Origin: Patulibacter defluvii
Lineage (GTDB): Bacteria; Actinomycetota; Thermoleophilia; Solirubrobacterales; Solirubrobacteraceae
NCBI RefSeq assembly: GCF_034096925.1
Contig: NZ_JAWZSQ010000003.1
Coordinates: 248,001 to 312,000 of the forward strand
Direction of reading: 5' to 3'
Length of the DNA: 64,000 nucleotides
Part shown: piece after piece, positions 8,089 to 16,548 of the stretch
Position numbering within the stretch: the stretch's first letter is position 1
Layout: each line of letters starts with the position of its first letter
Position numbers and translations under genes: made by a program
Notes under the pieces: model-generated
Database searches by the model: none
What the model saw: the letters and a program-made list of their open reading frames with translations, nothing else
What the model was told of the DNA's origin: nothing

Positions 8089-9906
8089 GTGCCTCCGCGC
8101 TCCACGCCCCGGCCCCAGCCCACCGGCGAGGACCGCCGGGGAACGCGCGACAATCCCGGCACCATGAGCTCACCCGGCGCGTCGCCACCCACGCCGACGG
8201 GGGCCTACGGACGCGTGACCGACGCGCTCGCCGGCGGACGCTGCGTCGTGCTCGACGGCGGCGTCACCACCGAGCTGCCGGGCGGCGGCGATCCGGACGA
8301 CCGGTCGTGGGGCGTGCGCTCGGTGGTCGAGGATCCGGCGGCCGTGCGGCGGGTGCACGAGCGCTACGTCGAGGCCGGGGCCGACGTGATCACCACCGCC
8401 ACCTGGGGGCTGCTGCCGGCGACGTCGACGCCGCGCGCGCTCGGCAACGGTCCGGTCCACTGGCTCGACGTGGCGCGGTCGGCGGTGCGGCTGGCGCGCG
8501 ACGCCGCGTCCGAGACCGGCAGCGCGGTCGCGTTCTCGATCGGCGGCGACGTCGAGGGCGACGAGCGGGCCGAGGAGATCGACCTGCTGGCGCGGGCGTT
8601 CCTGGACGAGCCGCCCGACCTGGTGCTGGTCGAGACGCTGACCCTGGTGCGCCCGTCGCTGCTGGCCGCGGTCGAGCGGCTGCTTGCCCTCGGGCTGCCG
8701 GTCTGGCTCTCGTTCCGCCGCTGCCGCCACGGGCTCTGCGGCGCCCACGGCGAGCACTGGGGCGGGCCGGAGGGCGACGCCTTCGGGCGGGCGGCGCGCC
8801 AGTTCGAGCGGCTGGGGATCGAGGCGCTGCTGATCAACTGCGTGCCCCCCGACCACGTCGACGGGATGGTCAGCTACCTGCGCGACTTCGTCGACCTGCC
8901 GCTCGGCGTCTACCCCAACCTCGGCTACCCGACGGGCCGCGGCTGGCACTCGTCGACCGGCGTCTCGGGCGAGCAGTACGCCGAGCTGGCGCTGCGCTGG
9001 CGCGAGGAGGGGGCCCAGATCATCGGCGGCTGCTGCGGGGTCGGGCCCGAGCACGTCGCGGCCGCCGCCCGGCGGCTGACCGGGGTTCCGGCCGGTCGCA
9101 GCCGCCGCACCGCCGGCCCGGGCGACGCCGTCGCGACGCCGCCGGTCGACGACCCGTGGCGCGACGGCCGCGGTCGTCCGCTCTACCCGCTCGACTTCCC
9201 GGACCTGGTCCGGCACCCGGGCGTGTACTCGCCGCAGGGCGGCAGCCTGCTCGCCTGGCGGCACCTCTTCGAGCAGCGGATCGGCGTCGGCCAGCGGTGC
9301 CTCGACGTCGGCACCGGCACGGGGCTGCTGGCCGTCCAGCTGGCCCGCAACGGCGCCGCCCACGTGCACGCGATCGACCGCGATCCGGCCGCGGTCCGCA
9401 ACGCCGAGGAGAACGCCCACCGCAACGGCGTCGGCGAGCTGGTCAGCGTCTCGGTCTCCGACCTCTACCGCTGGCGCCCCGAGGAGCGCTACGAGGTGGT
9501 CGTGGCCAGCCTCTACCAGCTGCCGGTCGACCCGTTCCGCGCCCCGCCCGGCCACCGGCCGGCCGACTACTGGGGCCGCAACGTGCTCGACGAGCTGCTC
9601 GACCGGCTGCCCGACGCGCTCGCCTCCGAGGGCGTCGCCTACGTGGTCCAGGTGTCGTTCCTCTCGCGCGAGGCGACGGTCGCGCGGCTGGCCGAGCGCG
9701 GCCTGCGGGCGCGGGTGGCCGGCTACGAGCTGTACCCCTTCCCCGAGGCGTTCGCCTCCAGCGCCGACCAGATCCGGCGGGTCGAGGACCGCTCCGACGC
9801 CTACCACGTGCGGGTCGGCGAGCAGGACCTGGCCGTCGCCTACCTGCTCGAGATCCGGTGGGCCGACGACGCCCACGACGGACCTCCGTGGGATCCGGGG
9901 CCGTGA
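8089..9906 (+). CDS. homocysteine S-methyltransferase fused to a class I SAM methyltransferase
   Basis: 605 residues from GTG 8089 (ATG 8164 is the alternative). Residues ~45-335 form a homocysteine methyltransferase barrel: VVLDGGVTTELPGGG, then the three zinc ligands as INC (Cys251) and GGCCG (Cys315, Cys316). After a ~30-residue linker, residues ~360-600 form a separate Rossmann methyltransferase with motif I CLDVGTGTGLLAVQLA near residue 405 and acidic residues in AIDRDPAAVRNAEEN. Domain one should move a methyl group to homocysteine; domain two should spend SAM on an unknown acceptor. I do not know this fusion as an established family. It sits after MTHFR and overlaps the LuxR gene by GTGA. 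Confidence 0.8.
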   Translation: MPPRSTPRPQPTGEDRRGTRDNPGTMSSPGASPPTPTGAYGRVTDALAGGRCVVLDGGVTTELPGGGDPDDRSWGVRSVVEDPAAVRRVHERYVEAGADVITTATWGLLPATSTPRALGNGPVHWLDVARSAVRLARDAASETGSAVAFSIGGDVEGDERAEEIDLLARAFLDEPPDLVLVETLTLVRPSLLAAVERLLALGLPVWLSFRRCRHGLCGAHGEHWGGPEGDAFGRAARQFERLGIEALLINCVPPDHVDGMVSYLRDFVDLPLGVYPNLGYPTGRGWHSSTGVSGEQYAELALRWREEGAQIIGGCCGVGPEHVAAAARRLTGVPAGRSRRTAGPGDAVATPPVDDPWRDGRGRPLYPLDFPDLVRHPGVYSPQGGSLLAWRHLFEQRIGVGQRCLDVGTGTGLLAVQLARNGAAHVHAIDRDPAAVRNAEENAHRNGVGELVSVSVSDLYRWRPEERYEVVVASLYQLPVDPFRAPPGHRPADYWGRNVLDELLDRLPDALASEGVAYVVQVSFLSREATVARLAERGLRARVAGYELYPFPEAFASSADQIRRVEDRSDAYHVRVGEQDLAVAYLLEIRWADDAHDGPPWDPGP

Positions 9907-10802
9907 CCGTCCCGCCCCCGAGCGAGGCCGGCGGCCGGGTGCTGGCCGCCGTCGTGCAGTGGGCCGAGGTCGGTCCCGCGAGCGAACTGCTGCAGCGCGC
10001 GCCGGCCGACATCGCGGCCGCGCTGCCGGCCGATCGGGTGCTGCTGAGCAGCGTCCGCGACGGCGCCCTGCACGCGATCGGGGCCTGGACCGCGAGCGGC
10101 GACGGCGAGCAGCTGGTCGCGCGCCTGGCCGCCGAGCCGGCCGGCCTGGAGTACCCGTCGGCGGAGGGCGACGCGCTCCGCCGTCGCGCCCCGCAGCTGC
10201 AGCTGCGCCGCCCGCGCGACGTCGACGCTCGCCACGCGTGGTCGGCGCTGCTCGGCTGGGAGCGGTACGTGATCGCGCCGGTGATCGTCCAGGGCAGCCT
10301 GGCCGGGCTGCTGCACGCCGACCGCGCGCCGGGCGCGGCGCCGGTCGACGAGGGCACCCGCGACGACCTCGGCGCGGCGGCGGTCGCGCTGGCGCTGGTC
10401 TTCGAGCGGGCGATCCTGCGCCAGCGGCTGCGCCAGCAGCAGCGCGAGATGCAGCGCGTGGCCCGCTGGGTCGGCGACCGCAGCGCGTCGCTCAGCGAGG
10501 GCGTCCGGTCGCTCGACGACGGCGTCGAGGCCCGGACCGAGCAGGGGGAGATGGCGCCCCAGGCCGGCGCCCCCGCGAGCAGCGCCCTCCGTGACCTGCT
10601 GACCCGCCGCGAGCTCGAGGTGCTGGAGCTGATGGCGCGCGGGGCCAGCAACGGCGAGATCGCCCGCGAGCTGGTGGTGTCGGAGGGCACGATCAAGTTC
10701 CACGTCAAGAACGTGCTGCGCAAGATGCACGCCAGCAACCGCGCCCAGGCGACGTCGCGCTACCTGCGGCTGATCATGCGCGAGCGGCCCGCGGGCTCCT
10801 GA
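9903..10802 (+). CDS. GAF-like/LuxR-type transcriptional regulator
   Basis: 299 residues. The C-terminal ~65 residues are a LuxR/NarL helix-turn-helix: LLTRRELEVLELMARGASNGEIARELVVSEGTIKFHVKNVLRKM with the usual spacing. The N-terminal ~170 residues look like a GAF sensor domain (YVIAPVIVQGSLAGLLHADR is typical of a late GAF strand pair), followed by a helical linker (QRLRQQQREMQRVARWV). No phosphoacceptor receiver domain is present, so it probably senses a small molecule. Translationally coupled (GTGA) to the fusion methyltransferase. It is the natural candidate to bind the GGGA/TCCC palindromes of this block, but this is inferred. Confidence 0.8.
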   Translation: MTVPPPSEAGGRVLAAVVQWAEVGPASELLQRAPADIAAALPADRVLLSSVRDGALHAIGAWTASGDGEQLVARLAAEPAGLEYPSAEGDALRRRAPQLQLRRPRDVDARHAWSALLGWERYVIAPVIVQGSLAGLLHADRAPGAAPVDEGTRDDLGAAAVALALVFERAILRQRLRQQQREMQRVARWVGDRSASLSEGVRSLDDGVEARTEQGEMAPQAGAPASSALRDLLTRRELEVLELMARGASNGEIARELVVSEGTIKFHVKNVLRKMHASNRAQATSRYLRLIMRERPAGS

Positions 10803-10821
10803 GGCGGGGGGTGGGGAAGGG

Positions 10822-10840
10822 CCCCTCCCTTCGGGAGGGG
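10822..10840 (+). terminator. strong hairpin after the LuxR gene
   Basis: CCCCTCCC (10822-10829) pairs with GGGAGGGG (10833-10840) across a TTC loop, 20 bases after the LuxR stop. It could terminate the upstream transcript, but it overlaps palindromes similar to the operator boxes of this block. Confidence 0.4.
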
Positions 10841-10888
10841 GATCCCCTCCCCGGTGCAGGCGCGGCCCGCGGGGGGCCGCCGTAGCGT
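10837..10888 (+). promoter_or_regulatory. GGGGATCCCC box and -10 before the sox genes
   Basis: GGGGATCCCC at 10837-10846, then a TAGCGT -10 at 10883-10888, nine bases before the ATG at 10898. The box ends 51 bases before the start, close to the 44-47 base spacing of the other copies. Confidence 0.45.
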
Positions 10889-10897
10889 GCGCTTCCG

Positions 10898-11545
10898 ATG
10901 ACGACGAGATCGGTGGGCCGCCTGGACGACGCCCTCACCGCCGCCGGCGCCCGCTTCTCCGGGACGGTCGCGGTCGACTTCGGATCGGTCGGCGGCGAGG
11001 TCGCCGCGGCCACCCGCGGGGTCGGGATCGCGGTCGCCGACGGGGTCCGCACCACCGAGTGGCGGGGGGCGGAGACGGCGCTGCGGGAGGCGCTCGACGA
11101 CGCCGGCGTGGCGCCGCCGTCGCCCGGCCGCGGCGTGCGCCACGACGGTCGCTGGTGGTGCCCGGTCAGCCGCGAGCGGCTGCTGGTCGTCGACCTGGCG
11201 GCCGGCCGACCGGCGCCGGCCGCGCCCACGCAGGTCAGCAGCATCGACCTCAGCGACGACTACGCCACGCTGCTCGTGCTCGGACCGCGGGCCGCGCCGC
11301 TGCTCGCGCGATCCGGCCACCTCGACGAGCCGCTCGCCGTCGGCGCGCTGTCCGTGCGGACGGGGGAACCGCGCGCGACCGTGCTGCGGGTCGCCGAGGC
11401 GCGCTACGTCGTGCAGGTCGCGACCGCCCGGGCCGGTGACCTCTGGTCGCGGCTGGTGGCGTGCGGACAGGCCGACGGGGTCGCCGCGGTCGGCCGCGAC
11501 GCCCAGCGGCTGCTGGTCGTCGCCGACGCCCGGGGAGGGCGCTGA
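10898..11545 (+). CDS. soxG: sarcosine oxidase gamma-subunit-like protein
   Basis: 215 residues, the usual size for the gamma subunit of heterotetrameric sarcosine oxidase, a GcvT-like scaffold subunit without its own cofactor. Similarity is visible as the IDLSDDYATLLVLGPRAAPLLAR segment (equivalent to the D-L-S-H-x-x-x-x-x-x-x-G-P-x-A motif) and the later ATVLRVAEARYVVQVATARAGDLWSRL stretch. Gamma subunits are poorly conserved, so the call leans on its neighbours: soxD and soxA follow with start/stop overlaps. In classic operons soxG is last; here it is first. A second gamma-like gene is at 14676. Confidence 0.65.
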   Translation: MTTRSVGRLDDALTAAGARFSGTVAVDFGSVGGEVAAATRGVGIAVADGVRTTEWRGAETALREALDDAGVAPPSPGRGVRHDGRWWCPVSRERLLVVDLAAGRPAPAAPTQVSSIDLSDDYATLLVLGPRAAPLLARSGHLDEPLAVGALSVRTGEPRATVLRVAEARYVVQVATARAGDLWSRLVACGQADGVAAVGRDAQRLLVVADARGGR

Positions 11546-11808
11546 TGTCGTTCCTGCTCACCTGCCCGCACTGCGGCAGCCGGCCGGTCGCCGAGTTCGC
11601 CTACCGCGGCGAGCGCACGCCCGACATCACCGAGGACATGGACCACACCAGCCTCCACCGCGCGATCCACCTGCGGCGGAACGTCGCCGGTCCGCAGCGC
11701 GAGTGGTGGATGCACCGCGCCGGCTGCCAGGCGTGGTTCGTCGCCGATCGCGACACCACCACCAACGCGGTCGCGGCGACGGCGCTGGCGCACGAGGCGG
11801 ACCGATGA
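11545..11808 (+). CDS. soxD: sarcosine oxidase delta subunit
   Basis: 87 residues. The delta subunit is a small zinc protein; the zinc ligands are all present: Cys7 and Cys10 in CPHCG, His57 and Cys61 in MHRAGC. Other family hallmarks are FAYRGERTPDITEDM and REWWMHRAGCQAWFVADRDT. Its ATG overlaps the soxG stop by one base and its own stop overlaps soxA as ATGA, indicating one coupled transcript. Length and motifs are fully typical, which makes it the firmest marker that this set is a true heterotetrameric sarcosine-oxidase-type enzyme. Confidence 0.92.
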   Translation: MSFLLTCPHCGSRPVAEFAYRGERTPDITEDMDHTSLHRAIHLRRNVAGPQREWWMHRAGCQAWFVADRDTTTNAVAATALAHEADR

Positions 11809-14660
11809 ACGCCGGGCGGCTGCGGCCGCGGCCGGGCGAGCGGATCGACCGCGGTCGCCCGCTGACCTTCCGCTTCGACGGTCGCGAGATCCCCGCCTTC
11901 GAGGGCGACACGATCACCTCGGCGCTGGCCGCCCAGGGCCGGCTGACGATCTCGCGCAGCTTCAAGTACCACCGCCGGCGGGGCGACATCACCGCCGCCG
12001 GCAACGACGGCGGCGGGCTGGTCACCGTCGAGGGGCGCCCCAGCGTGCGGGCGGCGCTGGAGCCGGTCCGCCAGGGCCTCGACGTCCGCTCCCAGAACGC
12101 CTGGCCGTCGCTCGAGCGCGACGCGATGCGGATCGTCGACCTGATCGGCGGCCCGTTCACGCCGCCCGGCTTCTACTACAAGACCTTCCGCCGCCCGCGC
12201 CGCCTGTGGCCGCTGTACGAGCGGATCCTGCGGCGGGCGTCCGGCCTCGGCCGCGTCCCCGACCCGCGCGACGAGCGCGTCTGGCGCACCGAGCACCGCT
12301 ACGTCCGCTGCGACGTGCTGGTGATCGGCGGCGGCGAGGCGGGGCTCCACGCCGCGATCCGGGCGGCGAGCGGCGGCGCCGAGGTGCTGCTGGTCGACGA
12401 CGACGTCGAGCCGGGCGGTCACCTGCTCGTCGACGGTCGCCGCGACGAGGCGCGGCGGCTGGCCGACGAGGCGCGCGAGGCGGGGGTCGAGCTGCTCGCC
12501 GGCGCCGCCGCGCTCGGCTTCTTCGACGGGCTGGTGCCGGTGGCGCAGGGCGCGACCCTGCAGATGGTCCGCGCCGAGCAGTACGTGACCGCGACCGGCG
12601 GGATCGAGCAGCCGCTGGTCTTCCCCGGCAACGACCTGCCGGGCATCATGACCGCCTCCGGCGCCCGCCGGCTGGTCGAGCTGCAGGCGGTCGCGCTCGG
12701 CTCCCGCGCGGTGGTCGCGACGATCGGCGACCCCGGGCTCGAGGCGGCGCTGACCCTCCACGACGCCGGCGTCCGGGTGGCCGCGATCTCCGACCTGCGG
12801 ACCGCCGGCGATCCCGACCTGGTCGCGCGGGTCGCCGACGCCGGCATCACCTACCTGCCCGGGACGACGGTCGTCCGGGCCCGCGGTCGGCGGACGGTGC
12901 GCGAAGTCGTCGTCTCCGCGATCGGGCCCGACGGACGCGCCTCCGGCGGCACCCGCCACGTGCTCGACTGCGACCTGCTGGCGATGGCGGGGTCGATCAT
13001 GCCCGCCTCGTCGCTGCTGCTGCAGAGCGGCGCGACCGGCGTCTTCGACGTCACCAGCGGCCGCTTCCTGCCCGGCGACCTGCCGGCCGGGGTCCACGCC
13101 GCCGGCGTCGTCGCCGGCCACGACGGCGCGTCGCGGCTGTCGGGCGCCGCCGCCGGCGACGCGGCGCTGGCCGCGCTCGGCCTGGCCGTCGACGAGCAGC
13201 GGCGCGACGAGCAGTCGCGGCGCCTGGCCGCCCACGAGCCGCGGCCCGTTGCGGTGCCGCCGGCGGTCGCCCACGACGGCCGCCGTCGCGGTCGCGCGTT
13301 CGTCGACCTGGACGAGGACGTGACCGCGAAGGACGTCGCCTACGCCGCGGCCGAGGGCTTCGACGGGATCCAGCTGTCGAAGCGCTACACGACCGCCACG
13401 ATGGGGCCGTCCCAGGGCCGCGTGTCGCACCTCGGGTCGATCCGCGCGCTGGCGGCGGCGACCGGCCGCGACGTGGCCGAGATCGGCATGACGACCGCGC
13501 GCCCGCCGTGGACGCCGGTCGAGCTGGGCGTGCTGGCCGGTCGGCCCCACGCCCCGGCGCGCCGCTCGACCATCGACGGGCGCCACCGCGCCGCCGGCGG
13601 GATCGAGACCTGGGTCGGCGACTGGCGGCGGCCGGAGTCCTACGGCGACATCGCGGCCGAGGTCCTGGCCGTCCGCGAGCGGATCGGGGCGATCGACGTC
13701 TCGACGCTCGGCAAGCTGCTGGTGCGCGGCCCCGACGCCGACGCGCTGCTGGACGCCCACTACACCCGGCGGATGTCCGACGCCCCGATCGGCCGGCTGC
13801 GCTACGGGCTGATGACCGACGACCGCGGCCGGATCGTCGACGACGGCACGGTCTGCCGGACCGGCGACGGCGAGTACTACGTCACCACCACCTCGGGCGG
13901 GGTGGCGGGGGTCCTGCGGCGGCTGACCTGGTGGCGCGAGGATCTCGGGCTCGACGTCCGGATCACCGACCTGACCGCGTCGCTGGGCGCGATCACCGTC
14001 GCCGGTCCGGCCTCCCGCGAGCTGCTCGGCGAGCTGGCCGAGATCGACCTCGACCGCGAGGCGTTCCCGCACCTGACGGCCCGCCGCGGGTCGGTCGCCG
14101 GCGTGCCCTGCCTGGCGATGCGGGTCGGCTTCGTCGGCGAGCTGGCCTACGAGCTGCACCTGCCCTCCGAGCACGCGGTGCGGGTCTGGGACGCGGTCGT
14201 CGCGGCCGGCGCCCGTCCGGTCGGGATCGAGGCCCAGCGGACCCTGCGGCTGGAGAAGCTGCACCCGATCGTCGGCCAGGACACCGACGCCGAGAGCACG
14301 CCGGCCTCGGCCGGGCTCGGCTGGGCGGTCAAGCTCGACGACGACCGGCCGTTCGTCGGATCGGCGGCGCTCCGCCACCTGGCCGACCAGCCGCTCCGCG
14401 AGCGGCTGGTCGGGTTCCGCTGCCCCGGCGACGGCCCGCGCGAGGGCGCTGCGGTGGTCGCCGGCGGCCGGGCCGTCGGCCGCGTCACCAGCGCTCGCTC
14501 CTCGCCCCAGCTCGGCGAGTGCGTCGGCTTGGCCTGGGTGGCGCCGGACGCGATCGAGGACGGCACGCCGTTCGAGATCCGCGACGGCGGCCGGACCCTG
14601 ACGGCCTTCGTCGCCCGCAAGGCCCCGTACGACCCCGACGGCGCGCGCGCTGCGGCCTGA
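11805..14660 (+). CDS. soxA: sarcosine oxidase alpha subunit
   Basis: 951 residues, near the family length of about 960. Order of domains: N-terminal ferredoxin-like fold (RPLTFRFDGREIPAFEGDTITSAL, lacking iron-sulfur cysteines as in the family), a dinucleotide-binding Rossmann domain (VLVIGGGEAGLHAAIRAA, near residue 170), a central region with YTTATMGPSQGR, and a C-terminal GcvT-like tetrahydrofolate domain (from about residue 600; GLMTDDRGRIVDDGTV and GFVGELAYELHLP). It oxidises secondary or tertiary N-methyl amines with the beta subunit and passes the methyl carbon to tetrahydrofolate. The actual substrate may be sarcosine, dimethylglycine or another N-methyl compound. Confidence 0.9.
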   Translation: MNAGRLRPRPGERIDRGRPLTFRFDGREIPAFEGDTITSALAAQGRLTISRSFKYHRRRGDITAAGNDGGGLVTVEGRPSVRAALEPVRQGLDVRSQNAWPSLERDAMRIVDLIGGPFTPPGFYYKTFRRPRRLWPLYERILRRASGLGRVPDPRDERVWRTEHRYVRCDVLVIGGGEAGLHAAIRAASGGAEVLLVDDDVEPGGHLLVDGRRDEARRLADEAREAGVELLAGAAALGFFDGLVPVAQGATLQMVRAEQYVTATGGIEQPLVFPGNDLPGIMTASGARRLVELQAVALGSRAVVATIGDPGLEAALTLHDAGVRVAAISDLRTAGDPDLVARVADAGITYLPGTTVVRARGRRTVREVVVSAIGPDGRASGGTRHVLDCDLLAMAGSIMPASSLLLQSGATGVFDVTSGRFLPGDLPAGVHAAGVVAGHDGASRLSGAAAGDAALAALGLAVDEQRRDEQSRRLAAHEPRPVAVPPAVAHDGRRRGRAFVDLDEDVTAKDVAYAAAEGFDGIQLSKRYTTATMGPSQGRVSHLGSIRALAAATGRDVAEIGMTTARPPWTPVELGVLAGRPHAPARRSTIDGRHRAAGGIETWVGDWRRPESYGDIAAEVLAVRERIGAIDVSTLGKLLVRGPDADALLDAHYTRRMSDAPIGRLRYGLMTDDRGRIVDDGTVCRTGDGEYYVTTTSGGVAGVLRRLTWWREDLGLDVRITDLTASLGAITVAGPASRELLGELAEIDLDREAFPHLTARRGSVAGVPCLAMRVGFVGELAYELHLPSEHAVRVWDAVVAAGARPVGIEAQRTLRLEKLHPIVGQDTDAESTPASAGLGWAVKLDDDRPFVGSAALRHLADQPLRERLVGFRCPGDGPREGAAVVAGGRAVGRVTSARSSPQLGECVGLAWVAPDAIEDGTPFEIRDGGRTLTAFVARKAPYDPDGARAAA

Positions 14661-14675
14661 CCGCTCGGAGACAGC

Positions 14676-15344
14676 GTGATCCTCGACGTCCTCCACCACG
14701 ATCCCGGGCTGCCGGCGCGCAGCCCCGTCGCCGACGCGCTGGAGCCGCTCGGCGCGGTGACCGTCGACGGCCGCTGCCGGCACCTGGGCGATCCGGAGGC
14801 GGAGCGGCGGGCGGCGGCGACTACCGTCGTGCTGGCCGACCGGCTCGACCTCGGCGTGCTCGACGTGCGGGTCGCCGATGGCGCAGGCCCGCGCGGGCCG
14901 TCGATCGCGGTGCCGCTCGACGGCGGCGGGTGGTCGTGCCGCCTGACCGACGACCGCGAGCTGGCGATCGTCGCCCGCGAGCGGCAGACGGCGGAGCGGA
15001 CCGCGCGCGAGCAGGACGGCGCCGACGTCGTCGACCTCAGCTCGGGCCACGTGGTGCTGACCGTCGCCGGGCCGGGCGCGCGCGAGGCGCTGGCGCGGGC
15101 GACCTCGCTCGACCTGCGCCCGACCCAGGCGCCGGTCGGCGCCTACCGCCCCGGATCGGTCGCCCACGTCCCGGCGATGGTCGTGCGCGAGGCCGACGAC
15201 CGCTACCTGGTGGTGGCCGGTTCGGCCCACGCGCTGCACCTCTGGGAGGTGCTCGCCGACGCGGTCGAGGGGCTCGGCGGGCGTCCGGCCGGCCTCGACG
15301 CGCTGTCCGCCGTCCCCGACCGACAGGAGGCCGCCCGTGCGTGA
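14676..15344 (+). CDS. second gamma-subunit-like (GcvT-fold) protein
   Basis: 222 residues from GTG 14676, with CGGAG just upstream. It shows the same scheme as the soxG gene at 10898: a VVDLSSGHVVLTVAGPGAREALARATSLDL segment (about residues 118-147) and a final ADDRYLVVAGSAHALHLWEVLADAVEGLGG region. It lies between soxA and soxB and overlaps the soxB start by eight bases, so it belongs to the same operon. Two gamma-like genes in one sarcosine oxidase operon is unusual; one could be the structural subunit and the other could serve a variant complex. No catalytic residues can be named. Confidence 0.6.
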   Translation: MILDVLHHDPGLPARSPVADALEPLGAVTVDGRCRHLGDPEAERRAAATTVVLADRLDLGVLDVRVADGAGPRGPSIAVPLDGGGWSCRLTDDRELAIVARERQTAERTAREQDGADVVDLSSGHVVLTVAGPGAREALARATSLDLRPTQAPVGAYRPGSVAHVPAMVVREADDRYLVVAGSAHALHLWEVLADAVEGLGGRPAGLDALSAVPDRQEAARA

Positions 15345-16548
15345 CCTGTTCCGCAAGCGGCGGATGTGGCGCAGCGGGCTGCCGCTGCGCGACAGCTACG
15401 ACGTGGTGATCGTCGGCGGCGGGGCCCACGGCCTCGCGACCGCGTACTACCTGACCCAGCAGGGGATCGGCAACGTCGCGGTGCTCGAACGGGGCTACCT
15501 CGGCGGCGGGGCGGCCGGCCGCAACACGACGATCCTCCGCTCCAACTACGCCACGCCGGAGGGCGCGCGGTTCTACGACGCGTCGCTCGCGCTCTACCGC
15601 GGCCTGACCGCCGAGCTCGACTACAACCTGCTGCTGAGCGAGCGCGGCCACCTGACGCTGGCCCACAGCGACCGCCAGCTGGCGGTGATGGCGGGCCGGG
15701 CCGAGATCAACCGGCTGGAAGGGATCGACTCGAGCGTGATCGGCCGCGACGAGGTCGCCGAGCTGGTGCCGTCGATGTCGCTCGACGAGCGGGCCCGCCA
15801 CCCGGTGCTGGGGGCGCTGTACCACCCGCCGGGCGGCGTGATCCGCCACGACGCGGTGGTCTGGGGCCTGGCCCGCGGCGCCGATCGCGGCGGGGTCGAG
15901 CTGCACCAGGACACCGAGGTGCTGGGGTTCTCGCGCTCGGGCGACCGGATCGACGCGGTCGAGACCTCGCGCGGGACGGTCCGGGCCGGCACGGTCGTCG
16001 TCTGCACGGCCGGCTGGAGCAGCCAGACCTGCGCGATGGCCGGGGTCGAGCTGCCGATCACGACCCACATCCTGCAGGCGTGCGTGACCGAGCCGCTGAA
16101 GGCGTTCCTCGACGTCGTCGTGGTCAGCTCGCAGATGCACGTCTACGTCAGCCAGTCCGACCGCGGCGAGCTGGTGATGGGCTCCGAGATCGAGCCGTGG
16201 ACGACCTACCGGATGCAGGGGACGGCGAACTTCCTGACCGAGTTGTCGCGCAACATGCTGGAGCTGTTCCCGCAGCTGGAGCGGGTGCGGATGCTGCGGT
16301 CGTGGGCGGGGCTCTGCGACCTGAGCCCGGACTACAGCCCGATCCTGGGCCGGACCGAGCTGGCCAACCTGCACGTCAGCGCGGGCTGGGGGACCTACGG
16401 CTTCAAGGCCGCCCCGATCGTCGGCCACACCCTCGCCGAGCTGGTGGCGACCGGCCGCACGCCGGACCTGATCGCGCCCTTCGACCTGGAGCGCTTCTCC
16501 GAGGACCGGCTCGTCTCAGAGCTGGCGGCGGCGGCGGTCAGCCATTGA
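15337..16548 (+). CDS. soxB: sarcosine oxidase beta subunit
   Basis: 403 residues, the flavoprotein subunit that holds FAD and FMN. The FAD-binding motif is VIVGGGAHGLATAYYLT near residue 24. The GRNTTILRSNY segment and the GGVIRHDAVVW segment are family hallmarks; His171 in the latter corresponds to the histidine that carries covalent 8-alpha FMN in known enzymes (His173 in characterised ones). C-terminal WAGLCDLSPDYSPILG and GWGTYGFKAAPIVG complete the pattern. AGGAGG lies before the GTG. Its 3' end overlaps the convergent IclR gene by 11 bases. Confidence 0.92.
   Translation: MRDLFRKRRMWRSGLPLRDSYDVVIVGGGAHGLATAYYLTQQGIGNVAVLERGYLGGGAAGRNTTILRSNYATPEGARFYDASLALYRGLTAELDYNLLLSERGHLTLAHSDRQLAVMAGRAEINRLEGIDSSVIGRDEVAELVPSMSLDERARHPVLGALYHPPGGVIRHDAVVWGLARGADRGGVELHQDTEVLGFSRSGDRIDAVETSRGTVRAGTVVVCTAGWSSQTCAMAGVELPITTHILQACVTEPLKAFLDVVVVSSQMHVYVSQSDRGELVMGSEIEPWTTYRMQGTANFLTELSRNMLELFPQLERVRMLRSWAGLCDLSPDYSPILGRTELANLHVSAGWGTYGFKAAPIVGHTLAELVATGRTPDLIAPFDLERFSEDRLVSELAAAAVSH

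Noticed and set aside
11601..15356. A 1,251-codon minus-strand open frame opposite soxA
   Set aside because: A typical GC-rich shadow: low-complexity Arg/Gly/Val text, opposite well-conserved soxD and soxA motifs.
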